Positions 16,019 to 24,392 of a DNA stretch of 40,005 nt are shown piece after piece. The stretch spans positions 1 to 40,005 of the forward strand of contig JAROBA010000044.1 in NCBI GenBank assembly GCA_029432815.1. Reading direction: 5' to 3'. Positions within the stretch are counted from its first letter, which is position 1. Each line of letters opens with the position of its first letter. The notes under the pieces are model-generated. The model worked only from the letters and a program-made list of their open reading frames with translations. It ran no database searches and was not told the DNA's origin. Origin of the DNA: Pontiellaceae bacterium B1224 (GTDB taxonomy: Bacteria > Verrucomicrobiota > Kiritimatiellia > Kiritimatiellales > Pontiellaceae). The translations under genes and the position numbers were made by a program.

Positions 16019-17005
16019 TTATTTTTCCGGTGGCACGAGGCCGAATTTGGCGTAGGCGCGGTCGGTGGCAATACGGCCCTGGGCGGTGCGTTGCAGATAG
16101 CCTTCCTGAATCAGGTAGGGTTCGTAGACTTCTTCAATCGTATCCGATTCCTCGCCGACCGATACGGACATCGAATTAATGCCGACGGGGCCGCCGCTGA
16201 ATTTTTCTATGATGCAGCTGAGAATTCGTTTATCCATTTCCTCCAGCCCGTCGCCATCGATATCCAGCAGGTTGAGCGCTTTATCGGCCAGCTCGGCAGT
16301 AATAATATTGTCAGCCAGCACCTGCGCATAGTCGCGGGCGCGGCGCAGCAGGTTGTTGGCAATACGCGGGGTGCCGCGCGAGCGCGATGCAATTTCCATC
16401 GCCCCGGCCTCCTCAATTTCCACTCCCAGAATCCGGGCCGAACGTTTAATAATGGTGCAGAGGGTTTCGGCGTTATAGTAGTCGAGCCGGTTCACCAGCC
16501 CGAAACGTGAGCGCATTGGAGCGGAAAGCATGCCGGCACGGGTGGTGGCGCCAATCAGGGTGAAGGGCTGAACATTCAGCCGCACAGAGCGGGCATTCGG
16601 GCCCTGGTCGATCACGATATCGATCACGAAATCCTCCATAGCGGAATAGAGATATTCCTCCACCGAACGCTGCATGCGGTGAATTTCGTCGATAAACAGC
16701 ACATCACCGCGCTCCAGGCTGGTCAGCAGGCCTGCCAGGTCGGAGGGTTTATCGACCACCGGGCCGGAGGTGCATTTAATGTTCACATCCATGGCATCGG
16801 CCAGAATGTAGGAGAGGGTTGTTTTTCCTAGGCCTGGAGGTCCAGACAGCAACACGTGATCCAGCACGTCTTCGCGCTGGCGGGCTGCTTTGACGAACAG
16901 TTCGAGCCGCTCGATAATTTTTTCCTGCCCCGTAAAATCTTCAAAGCGCGAAGGGCGAAGCTTTTGCTCGAATTCCTGATCAGGTGTGATGATATCGTCG
17001 TTCAT
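16019..17005 (-). CDS. ruvB: Holliday junction branch-migration ATPase RuvB
   Basis: The 328-aa AAA+ motor forms the hexameric ring that drives Holliday junction migration with RuvA. Walker A is GPPGLGKTT (residues 55-62), Walker B is LFIDEIH near 100, sensor 1 is in [18 protein letters not shown] near 150, and the C-terminal winged helix includes the [15 protein letters not shown] region. Length is at the normal lower end. ruvA is not adjacent but 6.6 kb away at 23637, on the same strand. ruvC is not in the window. Confidence 0.96.
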   Translation of the reverse strand: MNDDIITPDQEFEQKLRPSRFEDFTGQEKIIERLELFVKAARQREDVLDHVLLSGPPGLGKTTLSYILADAMDVNIKCTSGPVVDKPSDLAGLLTSLERGDVLFIDEIHRMQRSVEEYLYSAMEDFVIDIVIDQGPNARSVRLNVQPFTLIGATTRAGMLSAPMRSRFGLVNRLDYYNAETLCTIIKRSARILGVEIEEAGAMEIASRSRGTPRIANNLLRRARDYAQVLADNIITAELADKALNLLDIDGDGLEEMDKRILSCIIEKFSGGPVGINSMSVSVGEESDTIEEVYEPYLIQEGYLQRTAQGRIATDRAYAKFGLVPPEK

Positions 17006-17034
17006 AATTACCGCACATAAAACCGGTTTTTAAG

Positions 17035-17052
17035 ACAGGATTACAGGATTAT
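17035..17052. repeat. ACAGGATTACAGGATTATCT-like short repeat
   Basis: The tandem ACAGGATT units just upstream of ruvB resemble the AACAGGAT units of the hairpin at 23592-23627 near ruvA, and are of a type commonly seen in intergenic DNA of environmental bacteria. The similarity is short. Confidence 0.3.
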
Positions 17053-17213
17053 CTATTCGAATATGCGGGGCTCAACCAACAGATCTGGCATTCTGCGCTG
17101 GAGGAAACGTTTTAAAATTGGTATCCGCTTGCTAAAAGCCGCAGTACTTATGAAAATGGTTTTATTTATTGGCACTGAGGTTGGTGTCGTTGGTCAAAAA
17201 GGAAAAATCCCCT

Positions 17214-18383
17214 GTGAAAAAATTGCTTTTCGTCGAGCCTTCCGAACCCGCTCGTGCTGATTTAGTTTCGGTCTTGAAACCGGAAGAGAACAACTGGTCC
17301 ATCCATTTTGCCGGATCGGTAGAGGAGGCGCTGGCGCTTCACCAGTCCGAACCGTTTGATATTGTGGTGTCGGCATATCTTTTGCCGGATGGCAGTGGCC
17401 TCGAGCTGTTTAAATGGTTGCGTAACGAATCGCCCGGAACAATCCGCTTTCTTGTGATCGATGAAGTGGAGAAACACATGTTGCGTGCTATGGTTGGCGA
17501 TGCGCAACAGATTCTAACCAAGCCGATTGCTCAAGAGGAATTTGTCGAACAAGTTGACCGTGCATTATCGTTACGCTCAATTGTGAATGATCCGGCCCTG
17601 CTCAAATTGCTCGGAAAAGGTGAAGCATTGCCACCTTTACCGCGTGTATTCGAGGTGGTTTCGCGGAAGTTGCGTGATCCGTCGGCTTCGCTGTCGGAGG
17701 TCGCTGGGCATATCTCTGAGGATATCGTGCTTAGCTCCAAAGTGTTGAAGCTCGTTAACTCGGCGCTGTTCAGCCTGAGCGAGCCCGTGCAGAACGTTGA
17801 GTGCGCAGTGTCCCTGCTTGGCAGCGGCATGGTGGGAAGTCTTGTGTTCAGTCAAGGGCTGGAAGATACCTTTAAATGCGGCCCGGGAAGCGAACACTTT
17901 CTTGAAGAGCTGAACCGCCATGGTATTGAGTGCGCCTCCATGACTTCAAAAATCCTGACGCTGTGGGGAGCCAGACGGGATGTGATTGAGAAAGCCTTTT
18001 TCTGTGGTATCGCGCATGACGTCGGTAAGCTGGTTCTTTCCAAATTTGCACCGGTACAGTGGAAGCAAATCGGCGCGATAATCGATGAGACGGGGTGTCT
18101 GGATGTTGACGCCGAGAGGAAGGTGGCCGGTATCAGTCATAGTGAGATTGCGGCTTATTTTCTAGCAGTTTGGGGCTTTTCTAATGAACAGGTGATAGCA
18201 ATCGCGCTGCATCATGAGCCATCCAGACTCAAAGAGCGTCAAAAGGGATTGGCTTGCGCCCTTCATCTGGCCGAATGCATCTGCGAAACAGAGCGGCATG
18301 GGACCTTCGACTGGGATTATCTCAAAGAGTGCGAAGTTGGTCAGGACGAACTTGACAGGATCCAAAAACTGAAAGGCACCTAA
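17214..18383 (+). CDS. HDOD-domain signalling protein with a degenerate receiver domain
   Basis: The 389-aa protein joins a response-regulator-like N-terminal domain (about residues 1-120) to an HDOD domain (about 140-340), the non-hydrolytic HD-like module found in bacterial signalling proteins. In the receiver the phospho-acceptor aspartate is replaced by alanine (A54 in DIVVSAYLLPDGSG), and the acidic pair near the N-terminus is E8-P9, while the conserved lysine (K103 in LTKPI) remains; phosphorylation is therefore unlikely. The HDOD part shows PPLPRVFEVVSRKLRDP and IAHDVGKLVLSKF. The GTG at 17214 is preferred, with AAGGA upstream; a TTG at 17169 would add 15 residues. The stop codon forms the loop of a short hairpin. 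Confidence 0.8.
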   Translation: MKKLLFVEPSEPARADLVSVLKPEENNWSIHFAGSVEEALALHQSEPFDIVVSAYLLPDGSGLELFKWLRNESPGTIRFLVIDEVEKHMLRAMVGDAQQILTKPIAQEEFVEQVDRALSLRSIVNDPALLKLLGKGEALPPLPRVFEVVSRKLRDPSASLSEVAGHISEDIVLSSKVLKLVNSALFSLSEPVQNVECAVSLLGSGMVGSLVFSQGLEDTFKCGPGSEHFLEELNRHGIECASMTSKILTLWGARRDVIEKAFFCGIAHDVGKLVLSKFAPVQWKQIGAIIDETGCLDVDAERKVAGISHSEIAAYFLAVWGFSNEQVIAIALHHEPSRLKERQKGLACALHLAECICETERHGTFDWDYLKECEVGQDELDRIQKLKGT

Positions 18384-18389
18384 GGTGCC
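18375..18389 (+). other. Short hairpin with the stop codon as its loop
   Basis: GGCACC-TAA-GGTGCC: a perfect 6-bp stem whose three-base loop is the stop codon of the HDOD gene. No T-run follows. Possible weak terminator or chance. Confidence 0.35.
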
Positions 18390-18820
18390 GTAGGTTGTCC
18401 TTTGCCTCGAGGGTTTTTCCGAAGGAACTCGCTCGAAAGAGATCGCCCGGTCTGAAGCGGTAGTGTGCGAATTTTTCGCTTCCCGTTTCATAAATTGAAT
18501 ATACGCGCTTTAAGCATTGGGCTTCGGTTTGGCACGCCATCGCGGGGCATGGGGTGGCACTGATTCTGCTCCCTGTAGATTAGTTCTATTACAGTCGTTT
18601 TATGGGAATAACCCGTCAAGCTTGGAAGGAGTGTGCGGTAAGTTGTTACCCATTAAATGAATACCAAGTTTATGCGGAATGTGATAAAGAGCGATAAGTT
18701 GACCGAAACAGAAGAAAAATAATCAACAGATCTGGGCTGTTAACGACAAATATGTCGATTATTAAATCTTCGAATACACATATGGGCTTTATGAGCAATT
18801 AATGAGGAATACCGGATTTT
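18384..18820. other. 437-base leader before the glucosylglycerate genes
   Basis: I see no convincing gene here. The right half is AT-rich. TTGACC at 18699-18704 is a good -35 box, with a poor TAATCA -10 fifteen bases on. A small inverted repeat CGACAAATATGTCG sits near 18744-18757, and TGAGGAA precedes the next ATG by about 12 bases. The length suggests regulated expression of the downstream operon, but no known riboswitch pattern is apparent. Confidence 0.4.
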
Positions 18821-20536
18821 ATGATCGAATTAAATTCTGAAATTTCTGCATTCGTACACGAATTCATCGTTCGTGAAAAACTGCCGGCCTCCTACATGGG
18901 GACTGCGAGGCGTTTCTACGGACCGCTGGCGCAGCGGATCGAGCGGTTGGTTCAGCAACTGGACCATGTTCCGGTCATTGGAATCAACGGCGGGCAGGGC
19001 ACCGGAAAATCAACCTGTTCGGCTCTGGTGGCCGGCGTTCTTAAACAACGCGGGTTGCGTGCGTTGGTGCTTTCGATCGACGATCTCTATTTTCAAAAGG
19101 CCGTGCGTGGACAGCTGGCGGAAAAGGTGCATCCGCTGCTGAAAACCCGCGGAGTTCCCGGGACGCACGAAATGGATGTTTTCCGGGAGATCGTTGCGGC
19201 TGCCCGCGGAGAACACTCCGTAGAGGATCTTTTGGTCCCGCGGTTTGATAAGGGCTCGGACGACCGCAGTGCCGAAGGTTCGCCTTTCCCTGCCGACGGG
19301 GTGGATGTGATCTTATTCGAAGGCTGGTGTATCGGTGCTTCCGCGCAGCCTTTCCAATCATTGGAAAAAGCCTGTAACGATTTCGAGTTGGAGCAGGATG
19401 CCGATGGCCGTTGGCGAAGGTTTGTGAACGAACAGTTGGCCGGTCCCTATGCCGAGGCATTTGGGCTGGTTGATTATCTGGTGATGCTGAAGCCGCCCTG
19501 CTTTGAAGTCATCTATGAATGGCGCGGCGAACAGGAGGAAAAACTGCGCCAACGGCTGAAAGAGCAGGGCCGTTCAGATTCCGAAGCGATGAATGAGCAG
19601 GAGCTGGCGTTTTTCATTTCGCACTATGAGCGCCTCACCCGCTGGATGTTTGAAGAGATGCCGGATCGGGCGGATGAAGTATTCCTGATCGGCGAAGACC
19701 ACGAAGTTTTTTCCAATGTTCGGAACCCGAAGCGGCCCGTGCATTATCTGGTTTCGACCGATCTCGATGCATCGCTGCTGGACGAGGCCTATTCCTGGAA
19801 GGCCGCCGAACCAGCTTTGAAGAAGCTGGCATCCGCCAAAGCCGGGCTGGTGCTGAATTCCAGCAAAACGGTCAGCGAAATGCAGCGACTTGCAACCGAT
19901 CTGTCGGTGATTCCCGGATTGGGGAAACCGGTATTAGTGGCGGAAAACGGCGGGGCACTGGCGATTCTTTCTGAGGCCGGTGGATATGAAATTCAATGTT
20001 TGGGCCGAAGCCGCGAGGAGATCCTCGCCATTGCGCATCAGTTGCGGACCGAGCAGAAATTTGAGTTCATCGGGTTTGCGGATATGCAGCCGGAAAAAGT
20101 TGTCGAGCTGACCGGGCTGAGTCATGACGCCGCTGTAATGGCGATGGACCGGCAGTCGACCGAGCCGATTTTATGGAACGACTCGGACGAACGCTGGACC
20201 GCATTTGCGCAGGCGCTGGAAAAAGAAGGCATCCGTGCTGTGCGCGGCGGACGGTTTATTCATTTAATGGGGCCAACCGACAAAGCCGAAGGCATGGCGG
20301 CGGCATTGGCTCATTTCCAAACCCTGGAACCTTCCAATGTCTGGACGGTGGTGGCGCTGGGCGACAGCCCGAACGATTTGGGCATGCTGAATGCCGCAGA
20401 TATTGCGGTGGCCATCCCCAACCCGGCGCATAAAGAAAAACTGCAACCTTCGGCCATACGGTGTATATTCCCGCAACAGTTCGGGCCAAAGGGATGGAAC
20501 GAAGCAATTTTAACGATTATTGAAGACAACGCTTAA
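18821..20536 (+). CDS. Fusion: glycerate 3-kinase-like P-loop kinase + glucosyl-3-phosphoglycerate phosphatase-like HAD
   Basis: The 571-aa protein has two enzymes in one chain. Residues 1 to about 300 form a P-loop kinase of the D-glycerate 3-kinase (GLYK/YggC-like) type: Walker A GGQGTGKST (57-65), LSIDDLYF near 87, HEMDVF near 115 and FEGWCIGA near 168. It would make 3-phosphoglycerate from glycerate and ATP. Residues about 305-571 are a HAD phosphatase of the mannosyl-3-phosphoglycerate phosphatase type, with nucleophile motif STDLDASLLD (D314, D316), NSSKT near 345, AENGG near 370 and ALGDSPNDLGML near 510. It would dephosphorylate glucosyl-3-phosphoglycerate. It is followed 11 bases later by the synthase-phosphorylase fusion. 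Domain calls are by motif; sugar specificity is inferred from the partner gene. Confidence 0.85.
   Translation: MIELNSEISAFVHEFIVREKLPASYMGTARRFYGPLAQRIERLVQQLDHVPVIGINGGQGTGKSTCSALVAGVLKQRGLRALVLSIDDLYFQKAVRGQLAEKVHPLLKTRGVPGTHEMDVFREIVAAARGEHSVEDLLVPRFDKGSDDRSAEGSPFPADGVDVILFEGWCIGASAQPFQSLEKACNDFELEQDADGRWRRFVNEQLAGPYAEAFGLVDYLVMLKPPCFEVIYEWRGEQEEKLRQRLKEQGRSDSEAMNEQELAFFISHYERLTRWMFEEMPDRADEVFLIGEDHEVFSNVRNPKRPVHYLVSTDLDASLLDEAYSWKAAEPALKKLASAKAGLVLNSSKTVSEMQRLATDLSVIPGLGKPVLVAENGGALAILSEAGGYEIQCLGRSREEILAIAHQLRTEQKFEFIGFADMQPEKVVELTGLSHDAAVMAMDRQSTEPILWNDSDERWTAFAQALEKEGIRAVRGGRFIHLMGPTDKAEGMAAALAHFQTLEPSNVWTVVALGDSPNDLGMLNAADIAVAIPNPAHKEKLQPSAIRCIFPQQFGPKGWNEAILTIIEDNA
19352..19366. repeat. 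TTCCAANNNTTGGAA palindrome inside the kinase-phosphatase gene
   Basis: Exact copy, spacer TCA; read in frame as F-Q-S-L-E. Confidence 0.85.
20315..20346. repeat. Tandem pair of TTCCAA palindromes
   Basis: TTCCAANNNCTGGAA at 20315-20329 is followed two bases later by TTCCAANNNCTGGAC at 20332-20346. The two units are read in different codon phases of the same gene, as F-Q-T-L-E and as S-N-V-W. Confidence 0.75.
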
Positions 20537-20547
20537 GGAGAGAGAAC

Positions 20548-23500
20548 ATGGGCGATTTTTATCAGCACGGAGTTGTAACCACACTGCATAATCTGAGCGA
20601 CCGACCGGTCGAAGCCATTGAACAGGATCTGATAGAATTCAGTAAACGCCGACCGATGGCCCTGCTGCTGCCTTCGCTGTTTTCGGAGCTCGAAGGTCCG
20701 GCGCTATCGAACATTGTCGATGAGCTGATGTCGGTGCCGTATCTCGAACAGATCGTGGTGGGGCTGGACCGCGCCGATGAATCGCAATACCGGCATGCAC
20801 TGAATTTTTTCAACCGGTTGCCGCAGCGTCCGAATATTATGTGGCACGATGGACCGCGTTTGCGCGAGATCGATGCCCTGCTGCAGGAAAAGGGGCTGGC
20901 CCCGGACCGACCGGGAAAAGGCCGCAACGTCTGGTATATGTTCGGTTATATTCTCGCGACTGGCAGAGCCTATTCGGTTGCCCTGCACGATTGCGATATC
21001 GTGACCTATAAACGCGACATGCTGGCGCGCCTGATTTATCCGGTGGCGAACCCGACTTTCAGCTATAAATTCTGTAAGGGTTATTACGCCCGTGTAGCGA
21101 ATAATTCGCTGAACGGCCGCGTTTGCCGCTTGCTGGTTACTCCGCTGATCCGCGCTCTGAAACAGGTGTGCGGAACGAATGAGTATCTCGATTTTCTCGA
21201 TAGCTTCCGCTATGCCCTCGCTGGCGAATTTGCCATGAAACGGGATGTGGTTGAAAATATCCGTATTCCGTCGGACTGGGGACTGGAGATGGGCGTGCTT
21301 TCGGAAATTCACCGAAACTATGCCACGAACCAGATCTGTCAGGTGGATGTGGCCGATATTTACGATCATAAACATCAGGACCTTTCGGCCGGTGATGCAG
21401 CAAAAGGTCTGTCGAAAATGAGCTGTGATATCGCGAAGTCGCTCTTCCGTAAGATGGCCACCAAAGGGGAAGTCTTTTCGCCTGAAAAAATCCGAACCAT
21501 CAAAGCCTCCTACTACCGTATTGCCTTGGATCTGGTGGAAAGCTACAGCGCGGATGCCGCCATGAACGGGTTGCTGTATGATCTGCATAAAGAAGGGCTG
21601 TCGGTGGAACTCTTTGCCGAAAATATTATGAACGCCGGGTATGAGTTTCTGGAGAAATCGATGGAAACGCCGTTTATGCCCAGCTGGAAGCGTGTCATTG
21701 CCGGAGTGCCGGATATTCTCGATCGTCTGGTACACGCGGTCGATGCCGATACGCAGCAGTATGGTTCGCAGCAGGTCGTGGTTCCGGGCATGCATCCTCA
21801 GGCGCAACGCCTCCGCCATCGTGTTGAGCAGCATTTGAACGAAGTGTATCCGGATCTGGATATCGCAGCGCTGGCCGAACGGATTATCCAGGAAACCGGA
21901 CTGGAGGCCGGTGTCACCTCGGCGCTGGAGAGTTATAACAAGTGGAGCGAGAACGATGTGTTGGCGATCTGTTATGGCGATAGTGTTCTGGATGATGCCG
22001 CCGAACGTCCGGTCTCTCCGTTAAAAAATCTGCATCGATTCTTCGATCGTGAGCTCCGGAACACGGTGACCGGAATTCATATTCTGCCCTTTTCTCCCTA
22101 CAGCTCCGATGACGGGTTTTCCGTGATCGACTACTCCCTGATTAATCCGAAACTGGGTTCGTGGGACGATATCAAAGGTCTGAGTAAAGATTATACACTG
22201 ATGGCGGATCTGGTTCTGAACCACTGCTCTGCCGAGTCGGTATGGTTTAAAAATTTCAAAAAGGGCAAGGAACCCGGCAAAGATTATTTCATCGTGCCGG
22301 ATGAAAACATGGATGTTTCCAATGTGGTCCGTCCGCGGGCAACGCCCTTGTTAACCGAAGTGAAAACGGTGGATGGTATCAAGCAGGTCTGGTGCACCTT
22401 CGGGCCGGATCAGGTGGATCTTGATTTTTCGAATCCGGATGTACTGCTCGAAATGATCCGTATATTTGCGCTGTATGTGAAAAAGGGCATCCGCTTCTTT
22501 CGACTGGATGCCGTGGCCTTCCTCTGGAAAGAATCTGGCACAACCTGTGTGCATCTGAAGCAGACGCACGAGCTGATTAAACTGATGCGCTTATTGCTGG
22601 AACATCTGGATCCCACCGCCGTCGTGATCACAGAAACAAATGTGCCGAATCGCGAGAATCTGAGCTATTTCGGTAACGGGAATGAAGCGCACATGATTTA
22701 TAATTTCTCGCTTCCTCCACTGTTGATTAACAGCCTGCTCACCGGAAAAGCGAAGCATCTGCAAAGCTGGATGATGTCAATGCCGCCGGCCAAGCGCGGT
22801 CGGGCGTATTTTAACTTTATCAGCTCGCACGACGGCATTGGCGTTCGTCCGGCGGAAGGCCTGCTGGGCGGGGAGGAAATGAAAGGATTTCTGGACACCC
22901 TTCAATCCAATGGCGGCACCATCTCCATGCGGCGCAAAGACGACGGAAGGGATGTGCCGTATGAAGTGAACATTTCGCTCTACGACGCCTTCAAGACAAC
23001 CGTTGCAAATGCGGATGCTGCCGAACGCGATGCCGACGGTCGAATCATTGGTGACTCGTTTCAGAGCGCGCGTTTCATCTGCGCGCATACGATCATGCTG
23101 GCCCTCGAAGGGATTCCCGGGTTCTATCTCAACAGCCTGCTCGGAACGAAAAATGATTACGAACTGTATGCCGAAACCGGTCGGGCCCGTTCGATCAACC
23201 GGCATCGCTGGACCAACTCGGAACTGACTTCTTCCTTTGACGACGATCCGAACGGCCGCCATGCGACGGTATTTAATGAATTGAAACGGTTGATCCAAAT
23301 CCGCCGCAAGCAGCCCGCTTTCCATCCGAATGCCACACAGTACACGCTGCATCTCGGCGAAAAACTGTTTGCTTTCTGGCGGGAAAGCCTGGATCGGGAT
23401 CAGTCGATCTTTGCCATCCACAATGTGAGTGATGAGCCGCAGTCATTGCCGCTGGTGGAACTGAACCTCATTTGCACGGAGCAGTGGCACGACATCATCA

Positions 23501-23577
23501 ACGACCGCAAATATGATGATCTCGACGACGTACTCGAAATCCCGCCCTACGGTTCCGTCTGGCTCAGCAATCGCTAA
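20548..23577 (+). CDS. Fusion: glucosyl-3-phosphoglycerate synthase-like glycosyltransferase + GH13_18 phosphorylase
   Basis: The 1009-aa protein has two catalytic halves. Residues 1 to about 395 resemble glucosyl-3-phosphoglycerate synthases: MGDFYQHGVVTTLHNL at the start, LLPSLFSELEGPALS near 40, GKGRNVWY near 124, and a DxD-like metal site in LHDCDIV (D148, D150). Residues about 412-1009 are a GH13 subfamily 18 phosphorylase (sucrose phosphorylase relatives), with predicted nucleophile D654 in RFFRLDAVAF, acid/base E696 in VITETNVPN and stabiliser D762 in SSHDGIGV. Given the fused synthase and the upstream kinase-phosphatase, glucosylglycerate phosphorylase is the best prediction; sucrose is possible. 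AAGGAGAGAG precedes the ATG. The frame is uninterrupted. The protein has no signal peptide, so it is cytosolic. Confidence 0.87.
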   Translation: MGDFYQHGVVTTLHNLSDRPVEAIEQDLIEFSKRRPMALLLPSLFSELEGPALSNIVDELMSVPYLEQIVVGLDRADESQYRHALNFFNRLPQRPNIMWHDGPRLREIDALLQEKGLAPDRPGKGRNVWYMFGYILATGRAYSVALHDCDIVTYKRDMLARLIYPVANPTFSYKFCKGYYARVANNSLNGRVCRLLVTPLIRALKQVCGTNEYLDFLDSFRYALAGEFAMKRDVVENIRIPSDWGLEMGVLSEIHRNYATNQICQVDVADIYDHKHQDLSAGDAAKGLSKMSCDIAKSLFRKMATKGEVFSPEKIRTIKASYYRIALDLVESYSADAAMNGLLYDLHKEGLSVELFAENIMNAGYEFLEKSMETPFMPSWKRVIAGVPDILDRLVHAVDADTQQYGSQQVVVPGMHPQAQRLRHRVEQHLNEVYPDLDIAALAERIIQETGLEAGVTSALESYNKWSENDVLAICYGDSVLDDAAERPVSPLKNLHRFFDRELRNTVTGIHILPFSPYSSDDGFSVIDYSLINPKLGSWDDIKGLSKDYTLMADLVLNHCSAESVWFKNFKKGKEPGKDYFIVPDENMDVSNVVRPRATPLLTEVKTVDGIKQVWCTFGPDQVDLDFSNPDVLLEMIRIFALYVKKGIRFFRLDAVAFLWKESGTTCVHLKQTHELIKLMRLLLEHLDPTAVVITETNVPNRENLSYFGNGNEAHMIYNFSLPPLLINSLLTGKAKHLQSWMMSMPPAKRGRAYFNFISSHDGIGVRPAEGLLGGEEMKGFLDTLQSNGGTISMRRKDDGRDVPYEVNISLYDAFKTTVANADAAERDADGRIIGDSFQSARFICAHTIMLALEGIPGFYLNSLLGTKNDYELYAETGRARSINRHRWTNSELTSSFDDDPNGRHATVFNELKRLIQIRRKQPAFHPNATQYTLHLGEKLFAFWRESLDRDQSIFAIHNVSDEPQSLPLVELNLICTEQWHDIINDRKYDDLDDVLEIPPYGSVWLSNR

Positions 23578-23591
23578 GACGTTTTCAGACC

Positions 23592-23627
23592 GGATAACAG
23601 GATGAGCAGGATTTAATCCCGTTATCC
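23592..23627. terminator. Hairpin between convergent genes
   Basis: GGATAACAGGAT (23592-23603) and ATCCCGTTATCC (23616-23627) pair at 11 of 12 positions between the rightward phosphorylase fusion and leftward ruvA. No T-run is present in either direction. It looks like a dispersed repeat that could serve as a bidirectional terminator. Confidence 0.45.
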
Positions 23628-23636
23628 CGTCAAAAA

Positions 23637-24230
23637 CTATTTCGTGAGGGCGAGGCGGATGAGATCCTCGACGGTCATCGTCGGGGTCATCTTCGCGGCC
23701 ACATTTTTGATCATCTTGGCGGCGTCGTCGGGTTTTTGTCCGAGAGCCGTCAGGGCGAGGGCGGCATCCCGCATACGACTGTCTCCGGCAGGCGCTTCAA
23801 GCGGAGCAAAGGCGTCGAGCTGTTCGGAGTGGTCAAATTTATCGCGCAGCTCCATCACAATTCGTTCCGCAGTTTTCTTTCCAATGCCTGAAATCGTGGA
23901 GATCCGTTTGGTGTCGCCGTTAATCAAGGCATTCTTCAGCTCCCGCACCGGCAGCCCGGAAAGGGCGGCAATCGCCAGTTTCGGGCCGACGCCGCTGATA
24001 GTCAGCAGTTTCATGAACATGTCGCGTTCATCTTCCGAGCAGAAGCCGAACAGTTTTTGATCCGCATCCGTGATGTGGTGATAGGTCAGAATACGGCAGG
24101 TTTCGCCTTCGAGCGGAAGCGTATCGTAGCTGCTAAGGGGAATGAAAACTTCATATCCCACGCCGCCGATATTCATTTCAACACGTCCGAGCTGTTTCGT
24201 ATCCAGTTTGCCTTCAAGAAAAGTAATCAT
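23637..24230 (-). CDS. ruvA: Holliday junction DNA-binding protein RuvA
   Basis: The 197-aa protein binds the four-way junction and loads RuvB. It starts with MITFLEGKL, the normal RuvA N-terminus (OB fold, about residues 1-62), followed by two helix-hairpin-helix motifs (ISGVGPKLAIAAL at about 79-90 and ISGIGKKTAERIV at about 113-125) and a C-terminal RuvB-contact domain (about 150-197, ALTALGQKPDDAAKMI). The ATG at 24230 is chosen from this homology although there is no clear ribosome binding site; a longer reading from 24371 adds 47 unrelated residues. It lies alone, not next to ruvB. Confidence 0.94.
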   Translation of the reverse strand: MITFLEGKLDTKQLGRVEMNIGGVGYEVFIPLSSYDTLPLEGETCRILTYHHITDADQKLFGFCSEDERDMFMKLLTISGVGPKLAIAALSGLPVRELKNALINGDTKRISTISGIGKKTAERIVMELRDKFDHSEQLDAFAPLEAPAGDSRMRDAALALTALGQKPDDAAKMIKNVAAKMTPTMTVEDLIRLALTK

Positions 24231-24275
24231 GGTTCGGGATGGTGCCGAATCAGGCGACCGAAATACAGATCTTAT

Positions 24276-24290
24276 TTCCAATGTTTGGAA
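24276..24290. repeat. TTCCAANNNTTGGAA palindrome upstream of ruvA
   Basis: Exact copy, spacer TGT, 46 bases before the ruvA start in the divergent ruvA/exported-protein gap. Its position is compatible with a promoter operator, but the motif also occurs within genes. Confidence 0.85.
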
Positions 24291-24392
24291 GGACGAATGC
24301 ACGCGGTTAAAGAAAACGTATGCCGAGCTGTAAGGATTGAGCCATTCAGGCGAACAACAGGCCATTAACAAAAATGCTTAAGGAGCATAAAA

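Noticed and set aside
17050-17110. Short open stretch reading FEYAGLNQQIWHSALEETF before a stop, upstream of the HDOD gene
   Set aside because: Could be a relic, but there is no start or homologue that I recognise and the region must also hold divergent promoters.
18602-18697. 31-codon open frame in the leader of the osmolyte operon
   Set aside because: It has an ATG and stop but a poor ribosome binding site and no recognisable peptide; too short to support without conservation.
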